The notes under the pieces are model-generated. The model worked only from the letters and a program-made list of their open reading frames with translations, was not told where the DNA came from and ran no database searches. From contig JAJCYA010000042.1 in the NCBI GenBank assembly GCA_029263095.1, forward strand, positions 1 through 33,400: a stretch of 33,400 bases of DNA, given 5' to 3'. Each line of letters begins with the position of its first letter. The first letter of the stretch is position 1. This document shows, piece by piece, positions 15,618 through 23,788 of the stretch. The DNA is from Acidimicrobiia bacterium (GTDB lineage: Bacteria > Actinomycetota > Acidimicrobiia > Spongiisociales > UBA11373). The position numbers and the translations under genes are program-made.

Positions 15618-16121
15618 CTAGCCGCCCATTATCAGTTCGAGCGGCGCCTGCGGCGTGGCCGTCACATTTACCGACACGTGGGTATGGCACGACTGGCAAG
15701 ACTGACTGGCGGAGCCGGCGGTCTCACCCAGATCCGTCAGAATGCCGGCGTGGGCATCGGCTCCGAGAGCCGTCCCCTCGTCGCCGTGGCAGTCGGTGCA
15801 TTGTGCAGGTGCCGCGGCGTGGTCAGCTCCGCCGGGGGTATGGCAGAAGCTGCAGTCTGAATCACTGATGTTGTTGTGGGGTCCGGCGGTGATGTCCGCT
15901 ACGACGCCTTGGTGGCAACGTTCGCAGAACGCTCCTGCCCCTTGGTCCTGCCACCAGTCGTGGTCACCTGCCGCGACCTGGCCGTTGAACACATCGGTGT
16001 CCGATACGGCATTGACTCCGGCGATCGCACCGACGGTGATGATCGGCGTCAGCAGCGCCAGGAATAGAAAACGACGAAAGATTGACTTACCGGGTCCCTT
16101 ATTCGAGCGCACGTCCCACAT
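15618..16121 (-). CDS. Tetraheme c-type cytochrome with N-terminal anchor
   Basis: The 167-residue product has a basic N-terminus and one hydrophobic helix (about 18-38), a signal peptide or membrane anchor. Four CXXCH motifs follow: CERCH, CSFCH, CTDCH and CQSCH. Histidines between them (HDWW, GPHNN, DHAA, DAHAG, CHTHV) could provide second axial ligands, suggesting low-potential bis-His hemes as in cytochrome c3-like electron carriers. No enzymatic domain is seen, so it is probably a periplasmic shuttle. I use ATG 16121; a TTG at 16130 would add three residues. It is divergent from ccmF, whose product helps attach heme to such proteins. Confidence 0.8.
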   Translation of the reverse strand: MWDVRSNKGPGKSIFRRFLFLALLTPIITVGAIAGVNAVSDTDVFNGQVAAGDHDWWQDQGAGAFCERCHQGVVADITAGPHNNISDSDCSFCHTPGGADHAAAPAQCTDCHGDEGTALGADAHAGILTDLGETAGSASQSCQSCHTHVSVNVTATPQAPLELIMGG

Positions 16122-16183
16122 CCTGTTCAACGGCCATCGACGATTGCCGACACAGGATGGCTACTGAGAGCAGTGTTGGCCTA

Positions 16184-16206
16184 GGGTCTTTCGACCTTTG
16201 AGACCC
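16184..16206. promoter_or_regulatory. Inverted repeat with DosR/NarL-like box between tetraheme gene and ccmF
   Basis: GGGTC-TTTC-GACCT (16184-16197) matches the four-base-centre layout of the boxes at 11926 and 12726. GGGTCT (16184-16189) also pairs exactly with AGACCC (16201-16206) across 11 bases. It lies in the divergent region and could control both genes. The rest of this 187-base gap shows nothing else clear. Confidence 0.35.
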
Positions 16207-16308
16207 CACGATCGGCCACTGGAAGGGGGACCGCTCAGGCTGCATCGTGGCATCTGTGGAGGACCGAGCACTCATATCGGGGCTGCAAATAGCGACGTGG
16301 GTTAGACC

Positions 16309-18351
16309 GTGCCGTTGACCGCCGCCGCCGGCGCGATCGCGGTGTTGGTCGCGTTCGCGGGGTGCCTGCTGCTGGCGATTCGCGGACTGACAGGTCTGTT
16401 CAGGGCGGAGCGTGCGAGTTCGAGGCTATTGCGGGTCCCGGTCCTGTTGGCATTGGGGGGATCGGTCGCATCCATGTGGGCGCTCCAGATGGCGTTGCTC
16501 ACCGATGACTTCTCTCTCGAGTACGTGGCCAACCACTCGGCCACGACCACGCCGTTCGTCTTCAAGATGGCTTCGGCCTGGGCAGCGCTGGAAGGGAGCA
16601 TCGTCCTTTGGGGTCTGGTCCTGGCGCTGTTCATTTGGACCGTTTGGCGTCGTCTGCAGCGCGGCGCCGAGTCCGACCAACTGTGGGCGGGGGCGTTGGG
16701 GATCATGGGGATCGTCGGCCTCTTCTTCTTTGGGTTGATGCTCACCGTCTCCAACCCATTCCGGGTGTGCGTTGAGGCCGGTGCGGTCGGTTGTTTTGAA
16801 GGCTCAGCCGCCTTCTGGCAGCCGGTGCAATCCGCCTTGGAGGGCCTCGGTCCCAACGCCCTTCTACAGAATCACTTCCTCATGGCGGTACATCCTCCCG
16901 TTCTCTACGCCGGGTACGTCGGACTCACGGTTCCGTTTGCCTTCGCGATGGCCGCATTGCTCTCGGGAGAGAGCGGTCCGGCCTGGTTGAAGGCGTCCCG
17001 GACCTGGACCCTCACAGCTTGGAGCTTCCTCACACTGGGCATCGTGCTCGGCGGCCTGTGGTCGTATGAGGTGCTCGGATGGGGCGGGTACTGGGCGTGG
17101 GATCCCGTGGAGAACGCGTCCTTCATACCGTGGCTGGTGGCGACGGCCTTCCTGCATTCATCGATCGTCCAGATCCGACGGGGGATGCTGCAAGCATGGA
17201 ACTTTATGCTGGTGATCCTGGCATTCGCGGCCACGATCCTCGGGACGTTCCTGACTCGGTCCGGGATCATCAGCTCCGTTCACAGCTTTTCACAGTCACC
17301 GATCGGGCCGGTGCTGCTCTGGTTCCTGGCGTTCGTGCTGGTGGTGTCCTTTAGCGTGTTCTTGGCTCGCATCGGCGACATAGGGTCCTCCGCCCGGCTC
17401 GATTCTCTTTTCAGCAGAGAGGGGATCCTCCTCATCAACAACCTGATTCTGAGTGTGTTGGCGTTCGTCGTGCTGGTGGGAACCGTGTATCCCCTGTTTC
17501 TCGAAGCCTTTACCGGCGCCAAGGCCAGCGTCGGACCTCCATTCTTCAATCGATTCGCCGTCCCGATGACATTGGTTCTGGTGGTGACGATGGCGGTCGG
17601 TTCGATCACGCCGTGGCGGGCGGCGTCGGCGGGCCTCCTGTGGCGACGGTTGCGGACTCCGCTCGTGATATCCCTGGGGCATGGGGCGCTCCTGGTTCTG
17701 ATGGGTTACCGGAAGGGCTACATGTTGTTGAGCGTCGTTGCCGGCTTCCTCGTGCTCACCGCAGCGTCCCGCTACGCGCTGGAGAGCGGGCGCCGGCGGG
17801 CTGCCAAGAAGGAGGTGAGTCTGGCTCGGGCCATCGGACGGACCGTTCGGGGCGATCGACACTATTGGAGTGGACAGATCTCCCACATTGGGGTTGCGGT
17901 GCTGGCCGTGGGAATCGCCTTGTCGTCGAACCTGGCTCAGTTGGGGTCCCACACGGTCGAGCAGTTCGAATCGGTGCGCTTCGCCGGTATGGAACTCACC
18001 TATCTCGAGCCGGTGGTCCGGGAGGAGCCCAATCGAGAGGTTCTCGGCGCCAAGATCATCGTATCCCGCGGAGGACAGAGGGTGGGTGCCCTGGAGCCGA
18101 GCATCAACAGCTACTTCCGCCAGGGGCAAACGATCGGCACGCCCTCGGTGGCGACATCGTTCGGTGGTGATCTGTATCTGACGCTTGACCGAATCGATGA
18201 GAGTGGGATCTCCTTCAAGGCTTTCTGGTTCCCGTACATCTGGCTTGTGTGGGCCGGCGGCTTCCTCGTCAGTGTGGCCCCGTTGTGGACTTGGTTGGGG
18301 CGTCGTCGGTCGCACGCTCCGGACCGAGTCGAGGAACCGGTGGGCGCATGA
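16309..18351 (+). CDS. ccmF: Cytochrome c heme lyase subunit CcmF
   Basis: The 680-residue, roughly 14-helix protein carries the tryptophan-rich WWD signature (WGGYWAWDPVENASFIPW, about residues 258-275) shared by heme-handling CcmF, CcmC and CcsA. Conserved histidines flank it (NHS near 78, MAVHPPVLYAGY near 192-203). A large extracytoplasmic loop and final helix at the C-terminus fit CcmF. It attaches heme to CXXCH apocytochromes on the outer face of the membrane together with CcmH. The GTG start at 16309 has only a weak ribosome site. The stop overlaps ccmH (ATGA, 18348-18351). It heads a four-gene maturation operon. Confidence 0.92.
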   Translation: MPLTAAAGAIAVLVAFAGCLLLAIRGLTGLFRAERASSRLLRVPVLLALGGSVASMWALQMALLTDDFSLEYVANHSATTTPFVFKMASAWAALEGSIVLWGLVLALFIWTVWRRLQRGAESDQLWAGALGIMGIVGLFFFGLMLTVSNPFRVCVEAGAVGCFEGSAAFWQPVQSALEGLGPNALLQNHFLMAVHPPVLYAGYVGLTVPFAFAMAALLSGESGPAWLKASRTWTLTAWSFLTLGIVLGGLWSYEVLGWGGYWAWDPVENASFIPWLVATAFLHSSIVQIRRGMLQAWNFMLVILAFAATILGTFLTRSGIISSVHSFSQSPIGPVLLWFLAFVLVVSFSVFLARIGDIGSSARLDSLFSREGILLINNLILSVLAFVVLVGTVYPLFLEAFTGAKASVGPPFFNRFAVPMTLVLVVTMAVGSITPWRAASAGLLWRRLRTPLVISLGHGALLVLMGYRKGYMLLSVVAGFLVLTAASRYALESGRRRAAKKEVSLARAIGRTVRGDRHYWSGQISHIGVAVLAVGIALSSNLAQLGSHTVEQFESVRFAGMELTYLEPVVREEPNREVLGAKIIVSRGGQRVGALEPSINSYFRQGQTIGTPSVATSFGGDLYLTLDRIDESGISFKAFWFPYIWLVWAGGFLVSVAPLWTWLGRRRSHAPDRVEEPVGA

Positions 18352-18743
18352 AGGATTGGATCCACTTCGTCTTGATCGGGATCTTCGCGCTCATCATCGT
18401 TGTGGGGGCCATCATCGGCGATGCCTCTACCGAAGACCGGGCTCGGGCCGTCGGAGCCCGAATCATGTGCCCCGTGTGTCAAGGTTCCGCCATCGTCGGC
18501 TCGCCGTCGGAGACGGCCACGGCGATGATGGACAAAGTGGAGGAGCAGGTCGCTGCCGGATGGAGCGACGATCAGATCCTGACCTTCTTCCGTGACAGGT
18601 ACGGCGAGAGCATCATCTTGGATCCTGCCTTTAGCGGCAGGACGCTGGTCGTTTGGCTACTTCCGATGTTCGCTCTCGGTGTTGGGGTGTGGATGATCGT
18701 GCAGCGCAGGCGGGTTCTGCCCCTGATGGATGAGGAACCGTGA
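18348..18743 (+). CDS. ccmH: Cytochrome c maturation protein CcmH (NrfF/CcmH-type)
   Basis: The 131-residue protein has an N-terminal hydrophobic helix (about 6-23), the active-site motif CPVCQG (Cys41, Cys44), and a C-terminal helix (about 101-119). This matches the CcmH/CycL/NrfF domain, which reduces apocytochrome cysteines or holds them for heme attachment by CcmF. The length fits the short, non-fused CcmH. The start is fixed by ATGA overlap with ccmF, and the stop overlaps the TPR-protein gene (TGATG). Confidence 0.9.
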   Translation: MKDWIHFVLIGIFALIIVVGAIIGDASTEDRARAVGARIMCPVCQGSAIVGSPSETATAMMDKVEEQVAAGWSDDQILTFFRDRYGESIILDPAFSGRTLVVWLLPMFALGVGVWMIVQRRRVLPLMDEEP

Positions 18744-19549
18744 TGGGCGCAGCAGAACGAATCGAGGACCGCAAGAGGCAGGTTCTTCAGGATCTAGCTG
18801 AGCTCGCCGACCAAGTGGCAGTCGGCGAAGTTGAGGCTGGCACCGCACAACGGTTGCGCGGCCTCTACGAGAGAGAGCTGGTCGAGATAGGCCGTGCTCT
18901 GTCGGCAATCGATGGTCCCGACGCGTCTCAGCATGATGCTCCCGAGGACGATGTCGCTCCGCTGGGATCGTTACGCGCGGTTGCCGTGTCTGGCGCCGTC
19001 CTGTTGATTGTGCTCACCGGGTTGATTGTTTGGGCCGGTGGGGGGTTGGGATCCGATTCATCGGACGACGATGGGGCATCGACCGCGCCTACCGGGGCCG
19101 CGGGTTCGATCAATGTTGATTCGATGTCGATCGAGGAGCTCGAGCAGTCGCTCGCCGACTTCCCGGACTCGGCCGTCGTGCGTCTGGCATTGGCCGATCG
19201 ATACCTCGTGGCCGGTGATCAGCTGGTGGCCCTCGAGCACTATCTGGTGGTGGCGTCGGGGGATGCAGCTCCCGAAGCGAGAAGTCGGGCCATGGCACGG
19301 GTGGGTTATCTGTCGTATGTGACGGGCCAGCACGAATCGGCCCGAGAAACGTTGTTGGAGAGCATCTCGTTCGACCCGGGCAACACCGAAGCGATGCTCT
19401 ATCTCGGCTACGTGTTCTGGGAGGGGCTCGGCGATGAGGCGGCGGCGATCCCGTACTTCGAATCGGTCATCGCCGATCCCTCGATGCCCCCCGAAGTAGT
19501 AGCTGCGGTTTCTGATCTTCTGGCCGCCGCTCGACGAGGGGATGGCTGA
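18743..19549 (+). CDS. TPR-containing cytochrome c biogenesis protein, CcmI-like
   Basis: The 268-residue protein has a charged helical N-terminal part (about 1-65), a single membrane helix (about 73-96), and a C-terminal domain of helical hairpins with TPR character (ALADRYLVAGDQLVALEHYLVV, ARVGYLSYVTGQHESARETLL, AMLYLGYVFWEGLGDEAAAIPYF). CcmI proteins present apocytochromes to CcmFH through such TPRs, and the position between ccmH and the thioredoxin supports that role. It has one helix rather than the two common in proteobacterial CcmI. ATG 18743 is preferred (GAGGAA five bases upstream); GTG 18740 is possible. Confidence 0.75.
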   Translation: MGAAERIEDRKRQVLQDLAELADQVAVGEVEAGTAQRLRGLYERELVEIGRALSAIDGPDASQHDAPEDDVAPLGSLRAVAVSGAVLLIVLTGLIVWAGGGLGSDSSDDDGASTAPTGAAGSINVDSMSIEELEQSLADFPDSAVVRLALADRYLVAGDQLVALEHYLVVASGDAAPEARSRAMARVGYLSYVTGQHESARETLLESISFDPGNTEAMLYLGYVFWEGLGDEAAAIPYFESVIADPSMPPEVVAAVSDLLAAARRGDG

Positions 19550-19551
19550 CT

Positions 19552-20151
19552 GTGAAACGTACTGATCGTCAGTCAGGTCGGGTGCAAACTCGCACCTGGT
19601 TTGCCATCGGCGGTGTCGTGGTGGCGGTCGGATTGATGGTGATTGTCTTCGCGGCTCGCTTCGGCATGGATGTGAGCTTTGTCGCATCCCCACTGGTTGG
19701 TCGGGATGCTCCGTCGCTGGAGTTCGTCCAACTCACCAACCCTGAGATTCTGGCGACCGACGACCTGATGGGCCGAGTCGTCGTTATGAACTTCTGGGCA
19801 TCTTGGTGCCCGCCCTGTCGCACCGAGCATCGCGCCCTGACCGCGACATCGGCGCGGTACGCCGACCGTGGAGTTCGCTTTCTGGGCGTGGTGCACCAGG
19901 ATGATCCGGACAGTGCGATGGCCTTTCTCGACGAGATGGGTTGGGGCGAGAACTACGACTACGTGATCGGTGACGGTTCGGGAGCCGCCATCGAATACGG
20001 GATCTACGGCCTTCCGGAGACGTTCGTCATCGACGCCCGCGGAGTAATAGCGGCGAAGATCACGGGGGTGGTGACCACCGAGTCGTTGGCGGCGGCGATC
20101 GAGGTGGCTCAGCTATCCGGCGCCGAGACTGAATCCGAACCCGCCCCGTAG
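19552..20151 (+). CDS. Membrane-anchored thioredoxin-like protein, CcmG/TlpA type
   Basis: The 199-residue protein has an anchor helix (about 16-36) and a thioredoxin fold with active site WCPPC (Cys86, Cys89) in NFWASWCPPCRTEHRAL. The later GLPETFVID supplies the cis-proline region (as GxPxTF) typical of CcmG/TlpA/ResA. It would keep apocytochrome cysteines or CcmH reduced outside the membrane. It starts with GTG two bases after the previous stop and closes the ccm operon. No CcdA-like electron donor and no ccmABCDE genes are visible in the window. Confidence 0.87.
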   Translation: MKRTDRQSGRVQTRTWFAIGGVVVAVGLMVIVFAARFGMDVSFVASPLVGRDAPSLEFVQLTNPEILATDDLMGRVVVMNFWASWCPPCRTEHRALTATSARYADRGVRFLGVVHQDDPDSAMAFLDEMGWGENYDYVIGDGSGAAIEYGIYGLPETFVIDARGVIAAKITGVVTTESLAAAIEVAQLSGAETESEPAP

Positions 20152-20249
20152 CGACCTCCAATTGTCACCCGTCGGGATCCATGGACACCGGGACCTATCC
20201 GACGCCCGATCTGGCCACTGTCGGATGTAGGAGTGGTGTGAGTTGTCGA

Positions 20250-21014
20250 CTAGCGCTCGCGGGTGATGGCCAGGGCAGCGCGGACTGCTGGGAGCGCCTG
20301 CGCAGCGAAGATGCCGTGACCTTCGTCTCCGACGTGGAACTGATCTCCTGCAAAGAGGCCGGGGTCCTCCCAGAAGGCGGTAGAGATCGGACCCGATGTC
20401 GGCACCTTTATTGCGAATCGGAACTCTGCGGCTACCGCCCGGGCGGCATCGTTGAATCTGGCGGCTTGTCGGGTGAGGACCGGTCGTAGCATCGGGGGGA
20501 GCCGTGGGATCGATCCCAGATCGCCAACCCCCAGAATCACGACGGCGCCACCGGCCTTCTCGAGGTCCGACACGATGCGTCGCAGTTCGGTTCGGTAGCG
20601 TTCGGCCGAGGCGGTCCGGATGGCGTCGTTTGCTCCGACCGCCACGATCGCGATGTCGGGGGCCAGCCTGACCGCTTCGGATAGCTGTCCTTCGATCACG
20701 TCGCGCGCCTTTGCTCCGCCGACGGCCACCGAGATGAGCTCTACGCGATATGCGTCGCTCAGAGCGATGGCGATCCGTCTCACCCAAGTGTTGTCGAGAT
20801 CTTCGACACCCGGTGCTGTGATGGAGGAGTCGCCCAGTGTCGCGATGCGAAGAGGTGGTAGGTCGGGATGACCGAATGTGCCGCTTGGATCCTGATTTGG
20901 GAACGAGGGCAGATCGGAACGGTGGGCCGTGCGCAGCACCTGAGCGATCAGCACCCCCATAACTGCTGCGGGGATGGCAGGCAGCGCTGCAAGTGCTCGC
21001 CTCATGGATCGCAT
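20250..21014 (-). CDS. SGNH/GDSL-family hydrolase, membrane-anchored or secreted
   Basis: Of 254 residues, about 6-26 form a signal or anchor helix. The block I serine lies in IATLGDSSITAPG (GDS motif), block III in VAVGANDA (GxND), and block V in FHVGDEGHGIFA (DxxH-like; here H..G..GH). These are the catalytic positions of SGNH hydrolases, which cleave esters of lipids, sugars or cell-wall components; the substrate is unknown. The start at ATG 21014 is preceded by GGGAG and by TATCAT as a possible -10. The longer in-frame start at 21089 would overlap the divergent oxidoreductase promoter. Confidence 0.78.
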   Translation of the reverse strand: MRSMRRALAALPAIPAAVMGVLIAQVLRTAHRSDLPSFPNQDPSGTFGHPDLPPLRIATLGDSSITAPGVEDLDNTWVRRIAIALSDAYRVELISVAVGGAKARDVIEGQLSEAVRLAPDIAIVAVGANDAIRTASAERYRTELRRIVSDLEKAGGAVVILGVGDLGSIPRLPPMLRPVLTRQAARFNDAARAVAAEFRFAIKVPTSGPISTAFWEDPGLFAGDQFHVGDEGHGIFAAQALPAVRAALAITRER

Positions 21015-21126
21015 GGCTCCCGGAATGATATTCGTCGCGCTTGACCTAGCGGAGGCCGGGACCGAGGATGGCCCGTGCGCCGGGACCACTACTGAGAGAC
21101 ACCGGCGAGTTCCGATGGGAGGCAGA

Positions 21127-22158
21127 ATGCGACTCGGATTGGCAGTGGGGTATTCGGGAGTTCGCGTCGAGTCAAAACTCGATCTGGTGACCGAAGCCGA
21201 CAGGCTCGGCTATCACTCGGTGTGGGCGGCCGAAGCGTACGGAAGCGACGCGGTCACGATGCTCTCCTGGTACGGGGCCTCCACCAAGCAGATCAAGCTT
21301 GGTGCCGGCATATTGCAGATGCCGGCGCGAACCCCGGCCATGACCGCGATGACGGCGGTGACGCTCTCGGAGCTGTCGGAGGGCCGGTTCCTGCTCGGGT
21401 TGGGTCTATCGGGTCCCCAGGTGGTTGAAGGATGGCACGGGCGTCCGTACGGCAAACCGCTCGGCAAGACGCGTGAGTACGTCGAGATCGTTCGCAAGAT
21501 CATCGATCGCAAGGAGCGGGTCACCCACGACGGGGAGCACTATCAGCTGCCGTATACAGGTCCGGGATCGAGTGGTCTGGGCCGGTCGCTCCGTCTCACC
21601 GTCAAACCGACTCACGAGATCCCGATCTACTTGGCTGCGATCGGACCGAGGAACGTAGCGCTCACAGCCGAGATCGCTGATGGATGGCTTCCCTTCTGGT
21701 ACAGCCCACAGCAAGCTCCCGAAGTCTTTGCTCCCCATCTGCAGGAGGGGTTCGAGCGATCGGGAGAGTCGGACAAGGGGGCACGGTTCGACATCGCACC
21801 GTCGGTCCCGGCGATAGTCACCGACGACTTGGATCAAGCGAGGTGGGGGGTGCGCCCGGCTCTTGCTCTCTATGTCGGGGGCATGGGGGCCAAGGGCAAG
21901 AACTTCTACTTCGATCTGGCGTGCCGCTATGGGTATGAGGAGGCGGCCACTCGGATCCAAGATCTGTATCTCGATGGGAAGCGGGCAGAGGCGATGGCCG
22001 AGGTTCCCGATGAGATGGTCGACGAGGTGGCGCTCATCGGATCCAAAGAGCAGATTCGCGACAGCCTGGAGGCGTGGCGGGATTCGGGCGTAACCACCCT
22101 GGTTGCGATGGCCCAAGATGTGGCGACGCTACGGACCCTCGCGGAGCTGGTGCTCTGA
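21127..22158 (+). CDS. LLM-class (luciferase-like), probably F420-dependent oxidoreductase
   Basis: The 343-residue TIM-barrel protein begins MRLGLAVGYSG and carries family segments such as ADRLGYHSVWAAEAYGSDAV (about 25-44), LGAGILQMPARTPAMTAMTAVTL (about 58-80) and GRFLLGLGLSGPQVVEGWHG (about 85-104). The last of these is typical of actinobacterial F420-dependent members rather than FMN luciferases. Such enzymes move hydride between F420 and varied substrates; the substrate is not deducible. I choose ATG 21127 because GGGAGG lies four to five bases upstream and it matches the family start; the in-frame ATG at 20974 would run through the divergent hydrolase gene. Confidence 0.85.
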   Translation: MRLGLAVGYSGVRVESKLDLVTEADRLGYHSVWAAEAYGSDAVTMLSWYGASTKQIKLGAGILQMPARTPAMTAMTAVTLSELSEGRFLLGLGLSGPQVVEGWHGRPYGKPLGKTREYVEIVRKIIDRKERVTHDGEHYQLPYTGPGSSGLGRSLRLTVKPTHEIPIYLAAIGPRNVALTAEIADGWLPFWYSPQQAPEVFAPHLQEGFERSGESDKGARFDIAPSVPAIVTDDLDQARWGVRPALALYVGGMGAKGKNFYFDLACRYGYEEAATRIQDLYLDGKRAEAMAEVPDEMVDEVALIGSKEQIRDSLEAWRDSGVTTLVAMAQDVATLRTLAELVL

Positions 22159-22168
22159 CGTCGCCTCT

Positions 22169-22399
22169 CTAGACGGGACGGTTCGCTTGGGCAAAGTCGG
22201 CGATGTGCCATGCGATTGCCGCGGCCAGGAAGGCCGCGCCTCCCCAAACGGCAGCGTTGACACTGCCGAGAGCGGCGCCGGCAAATACCAGCCCCGCACC
22301 GGCGAAAGCGGCCATGGTGCTGAGGGCAGACATGGGCCACGCCAGCCAGTGTGGGATGAGCGCCGTGAGTCGGCCGACGAGATCGCTGGGGTTGGCCAT
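22169..22399 (-). CDS. Small two- to three-helix membrane protein of unknown function
   Basis: The 76-residue product has an amphipathic start (MANPSDLVGRLTALIPHW) followed by two hydrophobic hairpin helices (about 25-45 and 48-68). No family is recognised. It is convergent with the oxidoreductase gene. TAGCCT (complement of 22408-22413) lies eight bases before the ATG, giving a plausible leaderless promoter, which is the main support beyond composition. Confidence 0.55.
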   Translation of the reverse strand: MANPSDLVGRLTALIPHWLAWPMSALSTMAAFAGAGLVFAGAALGSVNAAVWGGAAFLAAAIAWHIADFAQANRPV

Positions 22400-22515
22400 G
22401 TGGACTCAGGCTACCCGCGTTCGCCCGTCGTGCTCCGTCCGGTGTCTCTGGTGGTGTCGAGGAGGCTCGACGCGACCACTGTTGCTCCTCGCGCCGCTGA
22501 CTACGCTCCCGCATC

Positions 22516-23535
22516 GTGACCGATCTCGCCACCGCCGTGGCCGCCGGCGATCTGGATGCTCTTGTCAGGCTCGTTGATGGGCTTTGCTCGGCGCGGGAGT
22601 GGCCCCGAGTCGTCGAGTTGATCGATAGGTGCCGCCACGCACTCGAGCAGCGTGGCCTCCAGTTGTGGCCTGCCGCCGAATACGCCGAGTACCGGCTGGC
22701 ATTGGATGCCCCGGCCGAGTTCGCCGGTTCTGTGGTGACTGAGGAGGCTGGTCGGTTTGCGCTTGGACCTCTGTGGGAGGTGGCTGCGAGCACCCACCCG
22801 TGGGAGCCCCTTGCTCCCCACCTCGCGCCGGGGCCGGCCCGGGCGATGGCGGCCCATGAACGGGTGCTGCGCGGAGAAGACTTGTCCGACGACGACACCA
22901 TCGATCGCAACATCCTCGAGCTGCCGTTGCGACTCCTCGACTGGGAGCCCTCATACGTCTTGGCGACCTTTCGCTCCGATGAGGCCGATTTCGACGCCCC
23001 TCCGATCCCTGAGATGACCGAAGTGAACCTGCCCGAGGCCGGCGAGGACGTCTCCGACGACGAGTCGGTCGAGGCGCTGGTCGATATCGGAGCCGTGTGG
23101 TCCCAACAGTCGAATGGTTCGGCGGCGGCAGCGTCGGTCGGGGGCACTGCCGAACAAGCGATCGCAGCCCTTGGGCATGATCGATGCGCGCTGGCGGGTG
23201 CGACGGCTGCCGACGCCTTTGCGCGGATCGCCTGGGCGGGCGCCAGTGGCGGCGCCTACGGGAGGAGGCGGGGTGGGCCGATTGGTCGGTTCATCGCGTG
23301 GTGGCTCGGGGCGGCGCTTGCCGATCTTGCGTGGCCGGTGGATTCTGAGGACCTGGAGCAGGCGGTGCGGGACCTGCGCTGGGTGCTGTGGGAGCCGCCC
23401 GGATTCACAGGGGGTTGGACCGCCTGTATTGCCGTGGAGTCTTCCGGTAGCGGACTCTCATGGGCGTTGGAGGCCGTTGATTCGCATCGCGAAGAGGATG
23501 TTCTCGCGGATGCCGAGGGACCCTCTGGCTCCTAG
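22516..23535 (+). CDS. Unknown acidic protein
   Basis: The 339-residue protein is not recognised. The N-terminal third (about 1-130) is helical and alanine-rich with Trp and Arg positions spaced like a helical repeat. An acidic linker (about 170-195, EAGEDVSDDESVE) leads to a C-terminal half with GGAYGRRRGGPIGRFIAWWLGAAL and WVLWEPPGFTGGWTACIAVES. No signal peptide or membrane helix is clear, so it is probably cytoplasmic. The GTG start has no ribosome site but TACGCT (22502-22507) lies eight bases upstream, suggesting a leaderless mRNA. Its TAG stop shares CTAG with the stop of the opposite gene. Confidence 0.65.
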   Translation: MTDLATAVAAGDLDALVRLVDGLCSAREWPRVVELIDRCRHALEQRGLQLWPAAEYAEYRLALDAPAEFAGSVVTEEAGRFALGPLWEVAASTHPWEPLAPHLAPGPARAMAAHERVLRGEDLSDDDTIDRNILELPLRLLDWEPSYVLATFRSDEADFDAPPIPEMTEVNLPEAGEDVSDDESVEALVDIGAVWSQQSNGSAAAASVGGTAEQAIAALGHDRCALAGATAADAFARIAWAGASGGAYGRRRGGPIGRFIAWWLGAALADLAWPVDSEDLEQAVRDLRWVLWEPPGFTGGWTACIAVESSGSGLSWALEAVDSHREEDVLADAEGPSGS

Positions 23536-23723
23536 GCGGTGACACCGGCGATCGTCGTGGTGGTTGTTCCGATCGGGGTCGATCGCGGACTGCAGGTAGA
23601 CATCAGGGTGAGCATGACGAAGGTCACGACCACGATGAAGGTGATGGCGCCGCGGATCGCAGGCCTGCGCAGCAGGGGAGGCCGATGATCGCCCCAGCCT
23701 GAGTCGTACGAGTCCCGATCCAC
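23532..23723 (-). CDS. Small single-helix membrane protein, unknown
   Basis: A 63-residue product with a polar start (MDRDSYDSGWGDHRPP), one membrane helix (about 26-43) and a short Thr-rich tail. No family is recognised. TAGCCT (complement of 23730-23735) lies six bases before GTG 23721-23723, supporting a leaderless start. Its stop codon and that of the opposing gene share the palindrome CTAG (23532-23535). Confidence 0.5.
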   Translation of the reverse strand: MDRDSYDSGWGDHRPPLLRRPAIRGAITFIVVVTFVMLTLMSTCSPRSTPIGTTTTTIAGVTA

Positions 23724-23788
23724 GACGAGAGGCTAGGCACCCTCAAGCAGAAGTCCGATCTCCGGTCTCAACTGAGGATCTGCACCGA

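Noticed and set aside
20974-21126. N-terminal extension of the LLM oxidoreductase
   Set aside because: It would overlap the divergent SGNH hydrolase start; ATG 21127 has GGGAGG upstream and the family-typical start.
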